A DNA stretch of 64,000 bases from Fragum whitleyi. Lineage: Eukaryota; Mollusca; Bivalvia; Cardiida; Cardiidae. The stretch covers positions 52,378,399 through 52,442,398 of the forward strand of contig OX411552.1 of the NCBI GenBank assembly GCA_948146395.1. Direction: 5' to 3'. The stretch's first letter is position 1. Each line of letters begins with the position of its first letter. A model generated the notes under the pieces. That model was not told the origin of the DNA, ran no database searches, and saw nothing but the letters and a program-made list of their open reading frames with translations. This document shows positions 22,843 to 34,785 of the stretch, piece after piece. Made by a program: the position numbers and the translations under genes.

Positions 22843-23261
22843 TACGTTTGGGATCAGTGCAAATCTATTGTGAGTGCCTGTAAAGGCATGGTCTTATACA
22901 TTCACAGCTGATTAGTAAAAACCCATTTACTTAATTGAATACTGTATTATTGTAATGATAGAATACAGGAAAGTACTGACAGGTGCGGATTATATTGTTT
23001 ACAGACAACATGAGGCTGATTTACATGCTAGACTCAGACGAAAACATTATCAACTAGACCGAGTACACAATCCAGATTTTTGTGAATTTTATAGAGTGAC
23101 ACCATCGTAAAATGGAAACTCGACCACTCATAGTCGTAGAAGAAACTACATAATTTTACTATAAAATTTCCAGGAAAGCTTAGTTTATCGCGGAGGTAAA
23201 AATTATCACATACATGTACTTCTCTCTTCTATCGCATGAACATATAGATAAAGTGGGCACT
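22843..23261. other. Unassigned AT-rich DNA
   Basis: Nothing recognised on either strand. Confidence 0.5.
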
Positions 23262-23400
23262 TAAAACAACCTCCCCAATACCGTTCTTAATAGATCACTC
23301 AGCGCTCTCTAGTATTCCAAATATATTCGCTCAAATCATTCTGAACAATCTACAACTTCATTCTACTCGTCTCAAACATGTCAAGATTTCTGATTTCTTT
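23262..23400 (-). repeat. Repeat G, reverse arm
   Basis: TCACTCAGCGCTCTCTAG, ATTCGCTCAAATCATTC and CTTCATTCTACTCG are reverse-complement versions of the GAGCGCTGAGTGA/GAATGA motifs in repeat G. Confidence 0.45.
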
Positions 23401-23754
23401 AATCGAACGTTGTTGGATTGAAAACGTCCTATAGGTCCGAGAATATACCTAATCCATTTTTAAGTACAGCACATTCACATACATGTTTATTTTATCAAGG
23501 TGGGGAAGCGGGAGGGGGGAGGAATGTGTATAAAAGATTGTCAACAACTTTGAAGAGCATGGAAATTATTCTACTACGCTACTACCGCGCAAAACTCCCA
23601 CTTTAAATTTTGTCCCAAATTATCCAAGTATTTGAGTTTACTTCTCTATGTTGGAGGAAACAGACTTTATGGTGTTCAGGAATCATTATGACGGCCCCGG
23701 ACTTACTTGTTTCAGTATTATTTAAATGTTAGCCCTTTTATACGCCTGTGTCGG
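23401..23754. other. Unassigned DNA
   Basis: It contains a G-rich stretch (GGGAAGCGGGAGGGGGGAGG, about 23504-23523). It could form a G-quadruplex, but nothing else supports a role. Confidence 0.4.
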
Positions 23755-23850
23755 CCAGCGGGCGGGCGGCGTTCACTTCTTTGTCCGCATCACTTATAGC
23801 CGATTGATATATACGAAGTTCAGTTATCTGTAGTTATCTTCCTCTAATGA
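23755..23850. repeat. Short interspersed repeat H, copy 3
   Basis: GTTCACTTCTTTGTCCGC, then TAGCCGATTGATATATACGA and AGTTATCTTCCTCT, match 970-1075. Confidence 0.45.
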
Positions 23851-24667
23851 TAACTGATTGCAGTACACAAGATCCGTAACTCTACCTCGCCTTATTTTTG
23901 AGTAATTTTACCTTTGTTGATTTTCATTTGGATTTCCGGCAGTGTTAGTGACGTATCTTGTGACAATTTGTCACCTTGTTTGAAATGTATACATGCATTC
24001 ACCTTTCATAACCGTTGCACAAATGTCCTATAATGCTTTGATTGTTTAAAGCAACGTTGTCGATAATTGTAATTGATTATCTAATAGCTTTTATGATTTC
24101 TGATATACTAAGGACAAACTAAAAAGCACCAAATGTAAATTCATGTCAGACTGAAAACGTTTCACATTCACTCATGTGTATGATCGTCTTGCCGAATCAA
24201 TAATTGTTTTATTTACCATAAGAGTTTCATATGCAGCATAAATCATTTGGAAAAAGAATAATGACCGAGCTTGAAGGCCAATTTAGCTTCAGATCGTGCA
24301 TATTTTACATAGTCTGTAGCAGATATAAGAAATCCACACAGATATCTTGATTCTCTTTGGTAACGGTAATTCATTTTGGAGACGACAAAACAATGGCCAT
24401 CGGAGTCCCTGGGCGGGTTCGCAAGTTCAATACAAGACTAATGATTAAGATAGCCCTCAATAAGTATTATTTATTAGTTTGCGACTCTATTTGTACAAAG
24501 ACGTATCGTAGGTTGCAAGGCATTATAATACTGAAGCAGTTTAGTTGAGAATAGACGATATAAACATGTAAGCGCAGGGTTTTACAAGGCGCAGGTTATC
24601 TGAGTTTGATAATTCACTAGTTCTTGTAGCTATATTTATTTTGAATGTTGTTGATCTTATCTGTTTT
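23851..24667. other. Unassigned AT-rich DNA
   Basis: A 63-codon plus-strand frame at 24357-24548 has no recognisable domain. Confidence 0.45.
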
Positions 24668-24790
24668 AGTAATTTTGAGCGCTTTTGATTGAATTGACTG
24701 ATTGTTTGGAATGAATGAATGTTGAGTTAGTGATTTAGAATGGTCTTGTTGAGATGTATGTCAATTTCACGAATTTGTTATCTGTATAAT
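24668..24790 (+). repeat. Repeat G, copy 2
   Basis: AGTAATTTTGAGCGCTTTTG, TGGAATGAATGAATG, TTTAGAATGGTCTTG and ATGTCAATTTCACGAATT end with CTGTATA, parallel to 11931-12058. Confidence 0.55.
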
Positions 24791-25465
24791 GAAAGGTGTC
24801 GGCCATGAAAACACGACAATAACATGTTATAACACCATGTTCACAAGTTGCTTTTGACAGCACTTGTTTTTAAAACAAGGAAGTGTATATGTATGAAGAC
24901 AGGTTTCTATGACATGACCATTTTCTGTCGTTACATGAGCGTTATTTTATATTATTTACATTACATAAGATTGAAGTGACCTTGTCCTTGACCTATCTTA
25001 GGTTTATCTTTGGTTTTTAGATCACATTTGTCGAGTGTATGTGATTTCCTTGTTATTCGTCTATGAGTCTGTATATTTGTCTGTACATAGTCTTAAGAAT
25101 CTCATTGTAAACCGGTTAATTTATTTGGATCAAAGTTTTATATACTGCTGTGTAAAGCCCCCGTCTACGTTTAGAGTTAAAAACCGCTCTTTCGTCCACA
25201 TTCTTTTGAATATTTTGTCTTGATTTAGTCCTATAAAAGACGAGTTACATAATAATACAAATCACTTTTTCATGAAACAAATAATCTGCCATATAAAGTA
25301 AAATATGTAAATGAGGTTTTGGTGACGTGAGATTCGCTCACGCGCAAGAGTTGTAAAGGAGCGGTATTCAAATTTGAGTCCAAAATGTTGCGAGTCATAT
25401 CATCAAGTTGGGCCTACATTTAGATTATAGCTTTATCTATTTAATGGCCTTGTTGTCAATCTTTT
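24791..25465. other. Unassigned AT-rich DNA
   Basis: Only a short chance frame (62 codons, plus strand, 25035-25223). No repeat was seen. Confidence 0.5.
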
Positions 25466-25593
25466 TCAGTGGGTATAGAGTGTTTTTGAATGGTTTGGGT
25501 GAGTGTTTGAAATGAATAAGTGGAACGCTGGGTGAGAGATTTGGAATGGTTTTGATCGAGATGATTGTCAATTTTACGATATTGTTAACTGTA
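25466..25593 (+). repeat. Repeat G, copy 3
   Basis: GAGTGTTTTTGAATGG, GGGTGAGTGTTTGAAATG, GGTTTTGATCGAGATGA and GTCAATTTTACGATATTG end in TTAACTGTA; same order as the other G copies. Confidence 0.55.
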
Positions 25594-26354
25594 TGCCACT
25601 GATAAAACTAAATATTTCGTTGGTGGGCGAACAGAAAATCGTATTTACAGCTACGAAATTTTGGTAGCCTCTACATCCAAATAACCCCTATAAACGATTT
25701 AAGCTAGGAAATATTTTTATTCGCCTTTTATAATGCCACAATCTCTAAAAGTTCAAAGAACTAGTCGCTCAATCGTTTCTTGCAAAAATAACTCGATTCA
25801 ACCGGCTGTAATAATCAAGTCCTTAAAATCAAGTTCAGCCGCGTTGTTCAGACGTTAAATTGATTTATTTGTGTTCGCTTCACTTCTTGATTGATCAGCG
25901 TTTTACGCACTTTTTAACATACAAAGGTCGTCCGAGGGCAACACAAGAAATGAGATATGTTTCTACATGTAGGACAAAAACTGAATATACTAATGGACAA
26001 AAGTCTTGTCCGGTTTCGGGAATATTCAAATAAGTCAAAATCTTTCTTTTGTGAGAAACAGAAAATGAATGAATGTAGCATTACTGTCTAATTCAATCGA
26101 TGACAAAATTTAATCAACAAAAATCGTGTATAGTTGTACACATTATCCATCTTAATGACATAGATCTTGCTTAAACAACGAAATTGGTCAACACAACGTT
26201 GTTTCAATTGATTGACTTAACGTTGTTAAAATCCGATCTGATTAACCCTAAGATTAAAAAAAAAAAAAGAAAAATAATGGAATGCGTCATTAAAACCGCT
26301 TAATTAAGAAGAAACGCGATTCGTTAATCGTTACAAAGAGTTGGAAAGGGTTAG
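25594..26354. other. Unassigned AT-rich DNA
   Basis: Includes a short A-rich run near 26256-26275. Nothing else recognised. Confidence 0.5.
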
Positions 26355-27178
26355 TTTTTAGCTCCACCGGCTGAAAGCCACTGGGGCTATTGTATTGGCG
26401 TTGTGTCCGTCGTGCGTCCGTCCGTTCGTCCGTGCGTCCGGTCGTAAACGTATTCTTTAAAAATCTTTTCAACAGAAACTACTGGATGAATTTCAACCAA
26501 ACTTCACAGGAATGATCCTTGGGTGACCCTCTTTCAAAGTTGTTCAAGAAATTTTGATCCAATGAAAAACATGGATTTAATGGGCTTGGCTAATTGCCTA
26601 ATATGGTAAAAAGTGAGTTTTTCCAGATTCTAATTGATGGATATCAATCAAATTTTACATGAATGATCCTTGGGTGACCCTTTATCAGTCTACCAAATAC
26701 ATTGTGATCGGATGAAAAATGTGTATTTTATGGGCGGAGGTCATTTCTCTATATGTTATTTGGTGGAAACTTTGAAAATAATTTACTCTGACAGTAATTC
26801 ATGGATATCAACCAAATTTCACTGGAATGATCTTTGAGTGACCCTTTATCAGTCTACCAAAAAACATTGTGATCGAATGAAAAAAATGTATTTTATGGGC
26901 GGAGGTCATTTCTCTATATGTTATTTAGTGGAAACTTTGAAAATCATTTTCTCAGAATGTAAGTGATGGAAATCAATCAAAATTCTTTGGTATGAGCCTT
27001 AGGTGACCCATTATCATGCAGCCAAAAATTGATATATAGTGGAAACTTTGAAAATCATTTCAACATTAATAGAACACATTATCTAAAAAAACTATCTAAA
27101 AATCTAGTCAAAACTTAGGTTTGCTATTACTAGAATTTCAAGCCTGTGGAGCGACTCAAGCCATTCATGGCTTTCTAG
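26355..27178 (+). mobile_element. Helentron-like element, family B2, full length
   Basis: TTTTTAGCTCCACCGGCTGAA opens a head hairpin with a GAA loop, then GTCC/GTCG repeats. Four or five units follow (GATCCTTGGGTGACCC, TATGGGCGGAGGTCATTTC); one near 27027 is internally deleted. The 3' end is GTGGAGCGACTCAAG, the perfect hairpin AAGCCAT-TC-ATGGCTT, and TTCTAG followed by T. Confidence 0.85.
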
Positions 27179-27440
27179 TTATCGAATGCTGGAGAAAATA
27201 GTCCCTATGTCTTGAAGACAATGCCGATATTGCAAAGCAATCTCTTCAAAACATTTTTTTCATATTAAAATCTGAACAAAAAGAATTGGATGTGTTTATT
27301 AGTAATTTATTGAGTAGAAAAGAACATAGCTATTACAGCGAATATTTCCTACATATAATAAAGTTTCTTTTTGAGTTTGCGCTACTATACAAAGTTTTAT
27401 GAGTGACTCGTCTTGCGAAATATAACCATCGAATCTCATA

Positions 27441-27605
27441 TTAAGGTAGCGGGCCCGTAATAGTTCCGCAACCTTTTGGAAATCATGTTCTTTTACAATG
27501 TTAATCGAGATTACTTAAGACAATTATTAGGAATCATAGCTTAACAATGTTAAAGTTCATTTTCTTCCGAAACGTTGCGGAACAGTAATGGGTCCACTAC
27601 CTTAA
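27441..27605. mobile_element. 165-bp MITE bounded by TTAA, copy 1
   Basis: The left end TTAAGGTAGCGGGCCCGTAA and the right end (27574-27605, ending GGGTCCACTACCTTAA) are imperfect inverted repeats of about 32 bp, both reaching GTTCCGCAAC inside. TTAA at both borders would fit piggyBac-type targeting, but TA targeting cannot be excluded. A sister copy lies at 58835-59000. Confidence 0.75.
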
Positions 27606-28364
27606 GACAGAAAAAGACTGGCTGAGGATATACTGCGGTTTCGGAAATATATGCATACAGGGCGGTTTGAAATTCCATGTATTTTCATAACTATTTTTGG
27701 TGCGAAATTGCTTTCATCAGGATGTAAAACTATTTTAATAACAAACAGAACGTTCGGTTCAATAGACTAAACTGAAATACCTTAAGTTTGATCGCACACA
27801 CACAAAAAAAAATATTTTAATTAGATGAATAGCATGCCATTAATTGGTAGAGGACATTTCAATATATATAGTGAATTTTTGATCACCCTTTTGGTATCAC
27901 CTAAATGATGATTTTTTTCTAGACTTTTATAATTGAATAGATGTAAAGTTTGTAGATTAGAAGGAATTAAACCTTTGTTGAAATCCAAAATGTGTAGAAA
28001 CATAAGGTGAAATAGGTAGCCTGAGAATACACCCTGAGGATTGGTCAGTTTAGATGAACGAAGGGTGACTCTGCACAAAGAGGACAAGCGGTGTAAAATG
28101 TTCTGACCTACTGAGGTTCAGGGTGGGGTAGAAAGCGATGAGTTGACAATTTCTAAGGTATTGTGTAGAATGAAATAATATATTGGTTTGAATATTTTAC
28201 TTCTTATTATCATTAGTTAGAATTTTGTTTTGATGACAAACAATCATTGTGAAGTAACATCCTTTAAGTAGTGTTTAATGAAAAACTGAAAGGTCTACAA
28301 TCAAAATTGTGCAGACAAACTACCAGTTTATTGTTCAGTAACAGTCTGTTCGTGTTGAACCTTT
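27606..28364. other. Unassigned AT-rich DNA
   Basis: An 88-codon minus-strand frame (27821-28087) has no recognised domain. Confidence 0.45.
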
Positions 28365-28652
28365 TATTTTTGGATTTCTACCAAATTGCACTGGAATGAT
28401 CCTTTGGAGACCAATTAACAGACTGCACAAAATTATTGTAATTGGATGAAAAAAAATTGTTTGACAGATAGAGGTCACTTTTCAATATGTTATTCATTGC
28501 TCATTTTTCTTTGCAGAAATATTTCAGTATATGACACTTAAAATCGCTCATTCTCTTGAAATAAGCATTCACTCATTCTTTCACTTAAATTCTTGTCTAA
28601 TCACATAGTTTCAGGCCGGTGGAATCAGCTTCTCGAGCAGCTCTATTGTTTA
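28365..28652 (+). mobile_element. Family B3 tail fragment
   Basis: A unit (CACTGGAATGATCCTTTGG, AACAGACTGCACAAAATTAT) is followed by CAGGCCGGTGGAATCAGC, the hairpin AGCTTCTCGAGCAGCT and CTATTG-TTT. The head is missing. Confidence 0.6.
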
Positions 28653-29268
28653 AATCTTCTAATATCTATTCCCATATTTGATTAAGGGTAGTACTCCTCG
28701 ATTTCTGGAACAGGAACAATTTATTATGGAAACTACTTAGATAAAATATTCATCCTAATTCACGGGGTGCCAGAGATATTTTTCACTCTCTGGGTCTTGT
28801 TTCATCTATCAACCACTGTTTTCTTCCCGAAATTATCGGTTTTGACTAATGTATTCTTTGTAATTGCAAGTATATAGTTGCTAACATTTATTATCAGCGA
28901 AGAACTTATCTTGAAATAAGTTATATAGAAAGTATTTGGCTAGAAGTTATGATTTCAAATAATAAATCAGTCTTTCTTAATGGTGCATACAGACCAGTTA
29001 ACAGACATGGATTGATATGTATGAAGAGCAATTTAATTTCGCCAATTTGGATTTCATATGACTAGGCGATCATAACATTGATATTCTTTAACATATACTT
29101 AAATTAATACAAAATGGACAAAGATGTAACGAATAATTCTTCTAACATAATAGATCATATCCATAGTACACGCAAACAGTTTATGTCCAAGACTTTTTTG
29201 TCGAAAATGGCAATCATGCAATTCATGCAATTTAAATCAATGCTCTATAGCTTATATTATTCCTTATA
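28653..29268. other. Unassigned AT-rich DNA
   Basis: Nothing recognised. Confidence 0.5.
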
Positions 29269-29951
29269 TTTTTAGCTCACCTGAGCACATCGTGTTCAAG
29301 GTGAGCTTTTGTGATCATTGAATGTCCGTCGGCCGTCGTGTGTTGTGTGTCGTCTGTCGTCAATAATTTAAGTGTTTACACAAATATGATCCAATTTTCA
29401 TGACACTTGGTCAAAATGTTAGTCAGATCACAAGGATGAACCCTTTCGAAAATGGCAAGGATCGATGCCATATCACGGAAAAAGGGGCCTAAAAGACAAT
29501 TTTCTTGTTTACACTCTAGAGGCCACAAATATGGTCCAATCATCGTGAAACTGTCAGAATGTTCTCCAGGTCACAAGGATTAACCTTATTGAAAATGGTA
29601 AGGATCCATGCTATATCACGGGAAAAGGGGCCTTAATGAAAGTTTTCTTGTTTAGACTCTTGAGGCCACAAATATGGCCCAATCATCATGAAACTTGGTC
29701 AGAATGTTGGTCGGATGACAAGGATGAACCCCATCGAAAATGTAAAGATCCATGCCATATAACAGGAAAAGGGGTCTTAATCATAATTTTCTTGTTAAAA
29801 CTCTAGAGGCCACAATTTTGGCCCAAACTTCATGAAACTTGGTTTTGTGTAGAAATTATCTCCTTTATGTCATCTGCCTGTTTAATAAATGTGATGTCCC
29901 AGGGGTCAAAGAGACTCGGGCCAGCGATCTAGAACCATCTTGGCCCTCTTG
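29269..29951 (+). mobile_element. Helentron-like element, family A (ATC-loop subfamily)
   Basis: TTTTTAGCTCACCTGAGCAC opens a hairpin with loop ATC, followed by GTCCGTCGG and GTGTCGTC repeats. About four units follow (CTCTAGAGGCCACAAAT, GGATCCATGCCATAT, GACAATTTTCTTG). The 3' block GATGTCCCAGGGGTCAAAG is nearly the same as in the copy ending at 17941, although the cores differ. It then ends with the hairpin ACCATCTTGG and CTCTTG-TT. GGTGAGC has decayed to GGCCAGC. Confidence 0.75.
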
Positions 29952-30553
29952 TTCTTTATTTCCTTCACAAGTGAATATATATGGTATATACAAAATTACA
30001 TGAATATGAAAGCAAACAAACAAGATTTTACATATAATGGCAAAGGCAAAAGTATGAGTAGGAATGTGGAAGTCTGAGTTGAGGATATACAGACAGACAT
30101 AATGTATAGAAAATATACATAGTTGAGAATAGGGTAGAAAAGGGAAAAGATAAGCGGAAAATTTCTTTAAAAATACAGTCACAGGCAGTTGCAGTATTTG
30201 CAGTCCCTTGAACCAGAAAACCTATCCGAAACGAAAAGACAGGTTGTTTAGAAGGGAACAAATTAATAAAAGATAATAAGTTTACTTAGTGTAGTTCTAA
30301 AAGAAACTCGCAGCCTTGGTTTAAATAAAGGTGTAGTTATCAGGGTTTAGAATAAAATAAACGATAGTCAAAAAGGACAACTCGGTGTCAATCTGAACAT
30401 CGACGCATTTATTTAATTTGAATTATAACACTTCCAAAAATTGTCTAAACTATTTTAAGCGAAAAAATGATAGTGATATCAATTGTTAATAAGACATACA
30501 GAGTTATGAATTAAGGAACCGTTGTGGTTTAATCAAATTACTTGCCATCAAAT
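29952..30553. other. Unassigned AT-rich DNA
   Basis: Overlapping minus-strand frames of 105 and 77 codons lie here. They are hydrophobic but match nothing recognised and have no splice-like borders. Confidence 0.45.
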
Positions 30554-30695
30554 ACTTTTTGAGCTCCACTTGCCGAAGGCGTAGTGTCTGTCGTGCGTCC
30601 GTGCGCGTGTGCGCCCGTACGTGCGTAAACTTTTCTTATTAACATCTTCTCCTCCCAAACCAATAGGCGGATTTTAATGAAACTTGGTAGAAATG
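30554..30695 (+). mobile_element. Family B1 head fragment
   Basis: TTTTTGAGCTCCACTTGCCG keeps the GCC-GAA-GGC hairpin. GTCC/GTGC repeats, TAAACTTTTCTT and part of one unit (CTCCTCCCAAACCAATAGG) follow. There is no tail. Confidence 0.65.
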
Positions 30696-31872
30696 ATGAA
30701 TATATAGGGCCTCATTGTAATTCAGTTCTTCATTTTATTGTTTGTTTAATGATAGCTTAATGAGCTACATTCTTCAAATAAAGATTTTAATTATTATTAT
30801 TCTGGCGTGTAAAACAAATCTTATATATTTATGGACATCGACGCCTGTGTTTAAATTTTTTCTCATGATCAAACGGAAATTTTCTCAATTTTCAACTTGG
30901 GATTGAAGCTTCAATTCTGTTTGATGCAGAAAATACATACATAATGTATGAAAATAAAAAAGAGGATATTAATAAATTGTTATCAATGACAAATTTTCAA
31001 AATTAAACTTTATGTTAATACTTTTATTTTAATTCTTGATTTAAGAAACTTCTCAGGTAAGCACGAAAAAATATAACCTAGGGCCTCCCTCTTTTTGATT
31101 GCAAATTAAGCACAGGTGTGCACCTGTATTTTCAAACACGTAGTATATACCTTTAAAGGGTAATATATGGTACAACTTTTGGAGCTAAGTAAATACATTG
31201 TTTTCCTGAACCAGGAATGTCCATAATGCATTATATACACGTTCTTGGTACTCTGTCATTGTCAAATCATTACTCGTAATCTTCGAAATTTATATAACGC
31301 CATTTTTTATGGACGACAATCAGTATAGTTGTTCAATCTATTTTAACTTCGTTTGTGGTTAATAATAATGTCTTACGTGATATAAAACTGTTTATTTCAA
31401 GTCCCTGTATCATATGCGCTTATCATTGTAAGAGACAGTAAAGATAAGGATTAAATGTCACCGTGATATAACAAATAGGTATGAAAATCATACAAAATTC
31501 ATCATAACTTCTCGCTTGATTTAGCGGCTATGTCGACCTAATTAATTCTATTTAGAAGCTGTTGTATAACATAAATTGATTGGACAAAACGATTGGACAA
31601 TATGTCTCATGAAATTTATTGAAATATTAGTTCGCTATTGAAAGCAAATACAAGATGTTGTAGGCCTACCGCTAGCATGGCTATTATAAAAGCCTGTGCG
31701 TGACAGTTCTAACAATTTCATGTGTGAGTGATGGACATATATTGAAAAGCTTTGTTAATCATATAGTACATTTCAAAGATGTGATCGTTTACAGAGACTA
31801 TATACCCCTATATATCTATTCTTTGAGTAGTGGAGACTCGAATCAGACTGTGCGGATACACCAACTGATCCA
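30696..31872. other. Unassigned AT-rich DNA with a small hairpin
   Basis: ACAGGTG-TG-CACCTGT lies at 31112-31127. A 73-codon frame near 31700 is unsupported. Confidence 0.45.
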
Positions 31873-32013
31873 GTATTCAGCCCTGTATTCAGGATGTAAA
31901 AACGTTTCGCGATCGTTTTGAGATGATACCCCGCTTTGCACGTGCACATACGTGCAAAGCGAGTTATCATTTCGAAGACGCTTCGCTAACGCTTTCATCC
32001 TGAACGCAGGTGC
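31873..32013. repeat. Imperfect 65-bp inverted repeat with GCTTTGCACGTG centre
   Basis: CCCTGTATTCAGGATG through CCCCGCTTTGCACGTG is mirrored by CGTGCAAAGCGAGTTATCAT through TTCATCCTGAACGCAGG. The result is a hairpin with a short loop. The same centre occurs at 57400-57480. It is a foldback repeat; the open frames on both strands come from the symmetry. Confidence 0.65.
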
Positions 32014-32309
32014 ACGTGTGAATGTGTCGGAAATGTGACCCACAAGCTATAAACATAGTCTTTCCACGTTAATAATAAAAGTGATAAAGTCACACACTTA
32101 GTGTGTGCTATAATGTATTAATTATGATTTTATGTGACTTTCATTGCATATCGATATGTGACGGGCGTTTTTAATTCGTATAATATGGAGGGTCAAAAGT
32201 AACATTACATTAACATGTTGGGGAAAAATTTAGAGATAATAATTTTCAAGTTATTGTAACAGTATTATGTGCTATTATGTGGTAGATTTATTTCATCTTT
32301 GAAAAAAAG

Positions 32310-32417
32310 TACAGTCAAACCTGTGTTAGCGGCCACCTGTATTCAGCAAGCAACCTGTCTTAAGAAAGCACTTTTTAAATGTCCCTTGGGTGCTTGCTTA
32401 AGATAGGTTTGACTGTA
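32310..32417. mobile_element. 108-bp MITE beginning TACAGTCAAACC
   Basis: The ends TACAGTCAAACCTGT and ATAGGTTTGACTGTA are inverted repeats with one mismatch. Inner TTAAGAAAGCA and TGCTTGCTTAAG also pair in part. TA at the borders is consistent with a TA-targeting transposase. Confidence 0.7.
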
Positions 32418-33069
32418 ATAATTAAAAAATCACATTCGATGCGTAAATCGACAATAATAGTTCTATTTTAACATACAAACAAGATACTCTGTCTAGTAAT
32501 GAAATTAAAAAAAGTTGGAAGGTCTTAAAGCGAGAATATTAAAGAACATGGTAACAAATTTACTTTCTGAATAGGTTTAGTATTAAGAATTTCCGACGAA
32601 GTATACATTTCTACGTGGAATGGCTTTTTAGAATTAATTGTACATGTATTGCGAAATTCAACATTCTTAATAAAGGTTTAGTGCCCTTTTAACAAATGGT
32701 AGACGTCTGTTAAATCGGTATAAATAGTATGGGAGTGTAATTAGAATATGCTTTTATTTAGTAACCATCTGACGTGTGATTTCGACACTTCTTTTGCTAT
32801 TCCTCATATTGATTAAAATGTAGATTTTATTTTCTTGATAAAAACATGTATCTTGCAAACAGACGCATAATATCTATGGTATTAGACATTTATAACTATG
32901 CTGTTTTTGTCGAAACCCCGAGATATTGAAAAATCATTGATTTCGTCATCGTGTGAAAAGGTTGATATTATGGGATATCGTTGAAATCACTTAAGGAATG
33001 CTTTTAAGATGCCACACATGTTCACGCTCAATTTCCACCTATACTAACAAGCTGGAAATATCAATATAC
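32418..33069. other. Unassigned AT-rich DNA
   Basis: Nothing recognised. Confidence 0.5.
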
Positions 33070-34450
33070 ATTTTAGCTCGACCGTTTTTGAAAAAAAAAG
33101 AGGAATAGTGACCACCTTGGCGTCGTTTCCGTTGGCGTTGGTGTGACAAACCTTGGTCATATTTCTGCTGTAATCGAAGATATCTTCATGGAACTTCGCA
33201 TATGTGTTCACCGTCTCGAGAGCTACCCAGAATCAAGTTAAGAGTTATGCTCCTCGCTCGACATAGATTTTCATCCAATATTCAACCTTCAACAGCCAAG
33301 CGTAGGCACTAATAGACTGTTACATATTATGCTCCCACATCGACAGATCGGGGGCGTATTGTTTTTTATCTGTCTGTTTGTTTGTGTGTCCCTTTTTTAG
33401 CTCGACTATTCGAAGAATAGGGGGGCTATTCCAGTCACCCGGGCGTCGGCGTCACCGTCGGCGTTGGCGTCGGCGTAATGCTTTGGTTAAGTTTTTATGT
33501 GCAAGTCTTTAAAATCTCTGTTTCTATTTAAGCTATTGCTTTGAAACTTTGCACATGCTTCAGTGATCATAACATCAGCACCCAGATAAGATTCATTACT
33601 CTGATATTGAATTTAGAGGAATTTTAACCCTTTTCGGACTTAGAAATCTTGGTTAAGTTTTAACGTGCAAATGTTGTTTATCTGTAATATTTCTGTTTCT
33701 ATAAAAGCAATTGCTTTGAAACTTAACACATGCTTCTGTGGCCATAATATCAGCCTTTTGACAAAGATTCATCACTTTGATATTGAATTTAGTGGAATTT
33801 TAACCATTTTCGGACTTAAAAATTCTTGGTTAAGTTTTTACGTGCAAATGTTGTATTTCTGTTATATCTCTATTTCTACTATAGCTGTTGCTTGGAAACT
33901 TAACAAATGCTTCTTTGACCATAATATTAGCCCGCAGAAAAAGATGCGTTACTGTGATATTTAATTTAGTGGAATTTTAACCCTTTTCGGCCTTAAAAAT
34001 CTTGGTTATGTTTTTATGTGCAAATGTTTTATGTTGTATCTCTGTTCCTACTAAAGATATTGCTTTGAAACTCTGCACATGCTTCTGTGACAGTAATATC
34101 AGCCTCTAGACAAAGATTCTTTTCTCTTGACTTTCATTTTATTGAATTTCCAATGTCGATATTGATTTGCTGTTACTATCCAGCACTAGGAATGGTCGAG
34201 CTTCGCTGTCCTCCGACAGCTCTTGTTCTGTTTGTCCCCCCAAAATTCTTAATTTTGGCCATAACTGGTTGTGACAAGACCTTTCTGTTGGTACCAAGGT
34301 CAAGATCATCTATTAGAGTCAATGTCATTTTTCAAGGTCAAATGTGTTCAGAATTTCTGAAAATTACAGTTGCATTAACAAACACCTCTTTTTAAGCTTA
34401 GATCTTTTATCCACCATCAAGCATCCACCAGTCGAGCATAGGCATCCTGA
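33070..34450 (+). mobile_element. Family D and C-like remnants, interrupted
   Basis: The left part begins TTTTAGCTCGACCG with a TTTTT-GAA-AAAAA hairpin and a GGCGTTGGTGTG stretch. A second head-like piece, TTATGCTCCCACATCG with GGGGGCGTATTG (33327-33355), is followed by a CTGT/TTTG-rich stretch. After the nested D copy (33394-34226), TTTGTCCCCCCAAAATTC resumes and the tail CACCAGTCGAGCATAGG follows at about 34426-34443. The exact limits of the two outer elements are uncertain. Confidence 0.5.
33394..34226 (+). mobile_element. Helentron-like element, family D, full length, nested
   Basis: TTTTTTAGCTCGAC opens a head hairpin CTATTC-GAA-GAATAG, followed by a GTCGGC/GTTGGC repeat. About four units of 165-177 bp follow (TTGGTTAAGTTTTTATGTGC, GCTTTGAAACTTTGCACATG, GGAATTTTAACCCTTTTCGG). 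The 3' end is GGTCGAGCTTC, the hairpin GCTGTC-CTCC-GACAGC and TCTTG-TT. GCTCGAC at 5' and GTCGAGC at 3' are exact complements. Confidence 0.8.
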
Positions 34451-34571
34451 TTCGGAAAAACAGATACAGAAAACTTATATAAAGAGACCACATACGGAAA
34501 CATAAGATATGTCATTCAAGGAAAATTCCTGTATTTGCTTACAAATAAGAAATGTGATTTGAGCATGTGTG

Positions 34572-34785
34572 TGACATTTCCAACAATTTGAAACAGGCAC
34601 GAATTGAATCATCAAGCAGCCTCAACAGTTCCACAATAAACAGGGAAATTGGCTGTCTGTCTCAAGACACATATAGACCTGACCTATCTGTAATGTGCAA
34701 AGCGAAGACTCTGGTCAGACATTGGAGATGCACAGGCTGGCCGGAGTCTTTGCTTAATGCATATTTCAAATTGTTGGAAATGTCA
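34572..34785. mobile_element. 214-bp MITE with perfect 22-bp inverted repeats
   Basis: The left end starts TGACATTTCCAACAATTTG (34572-34593); the right end (34764-34785) is its exact reverse complement. The interior holds GCGAAGACTCTGGTCAGAC, a motif echoed near 18269 and 31826. The 121-codon frame that runs through and past the element (34567-34932) has a hydrophobic stretch near its end, but I do not read it as a gene because most of it is the repeat. Confidence 0.7.

Noticed and set aside
23504..23523. G-rich run as a regulatory G-quadruplex
   Set aside because: A single short run with no gene nearby; there is no support for a role.
29865..30261. Minus-strand hydrophobic frames of 105 and 77 codons
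   Set aside because: AT-rich sequence gives such residues by chance; the frames overlap each other and run partly into the tail of an A element.
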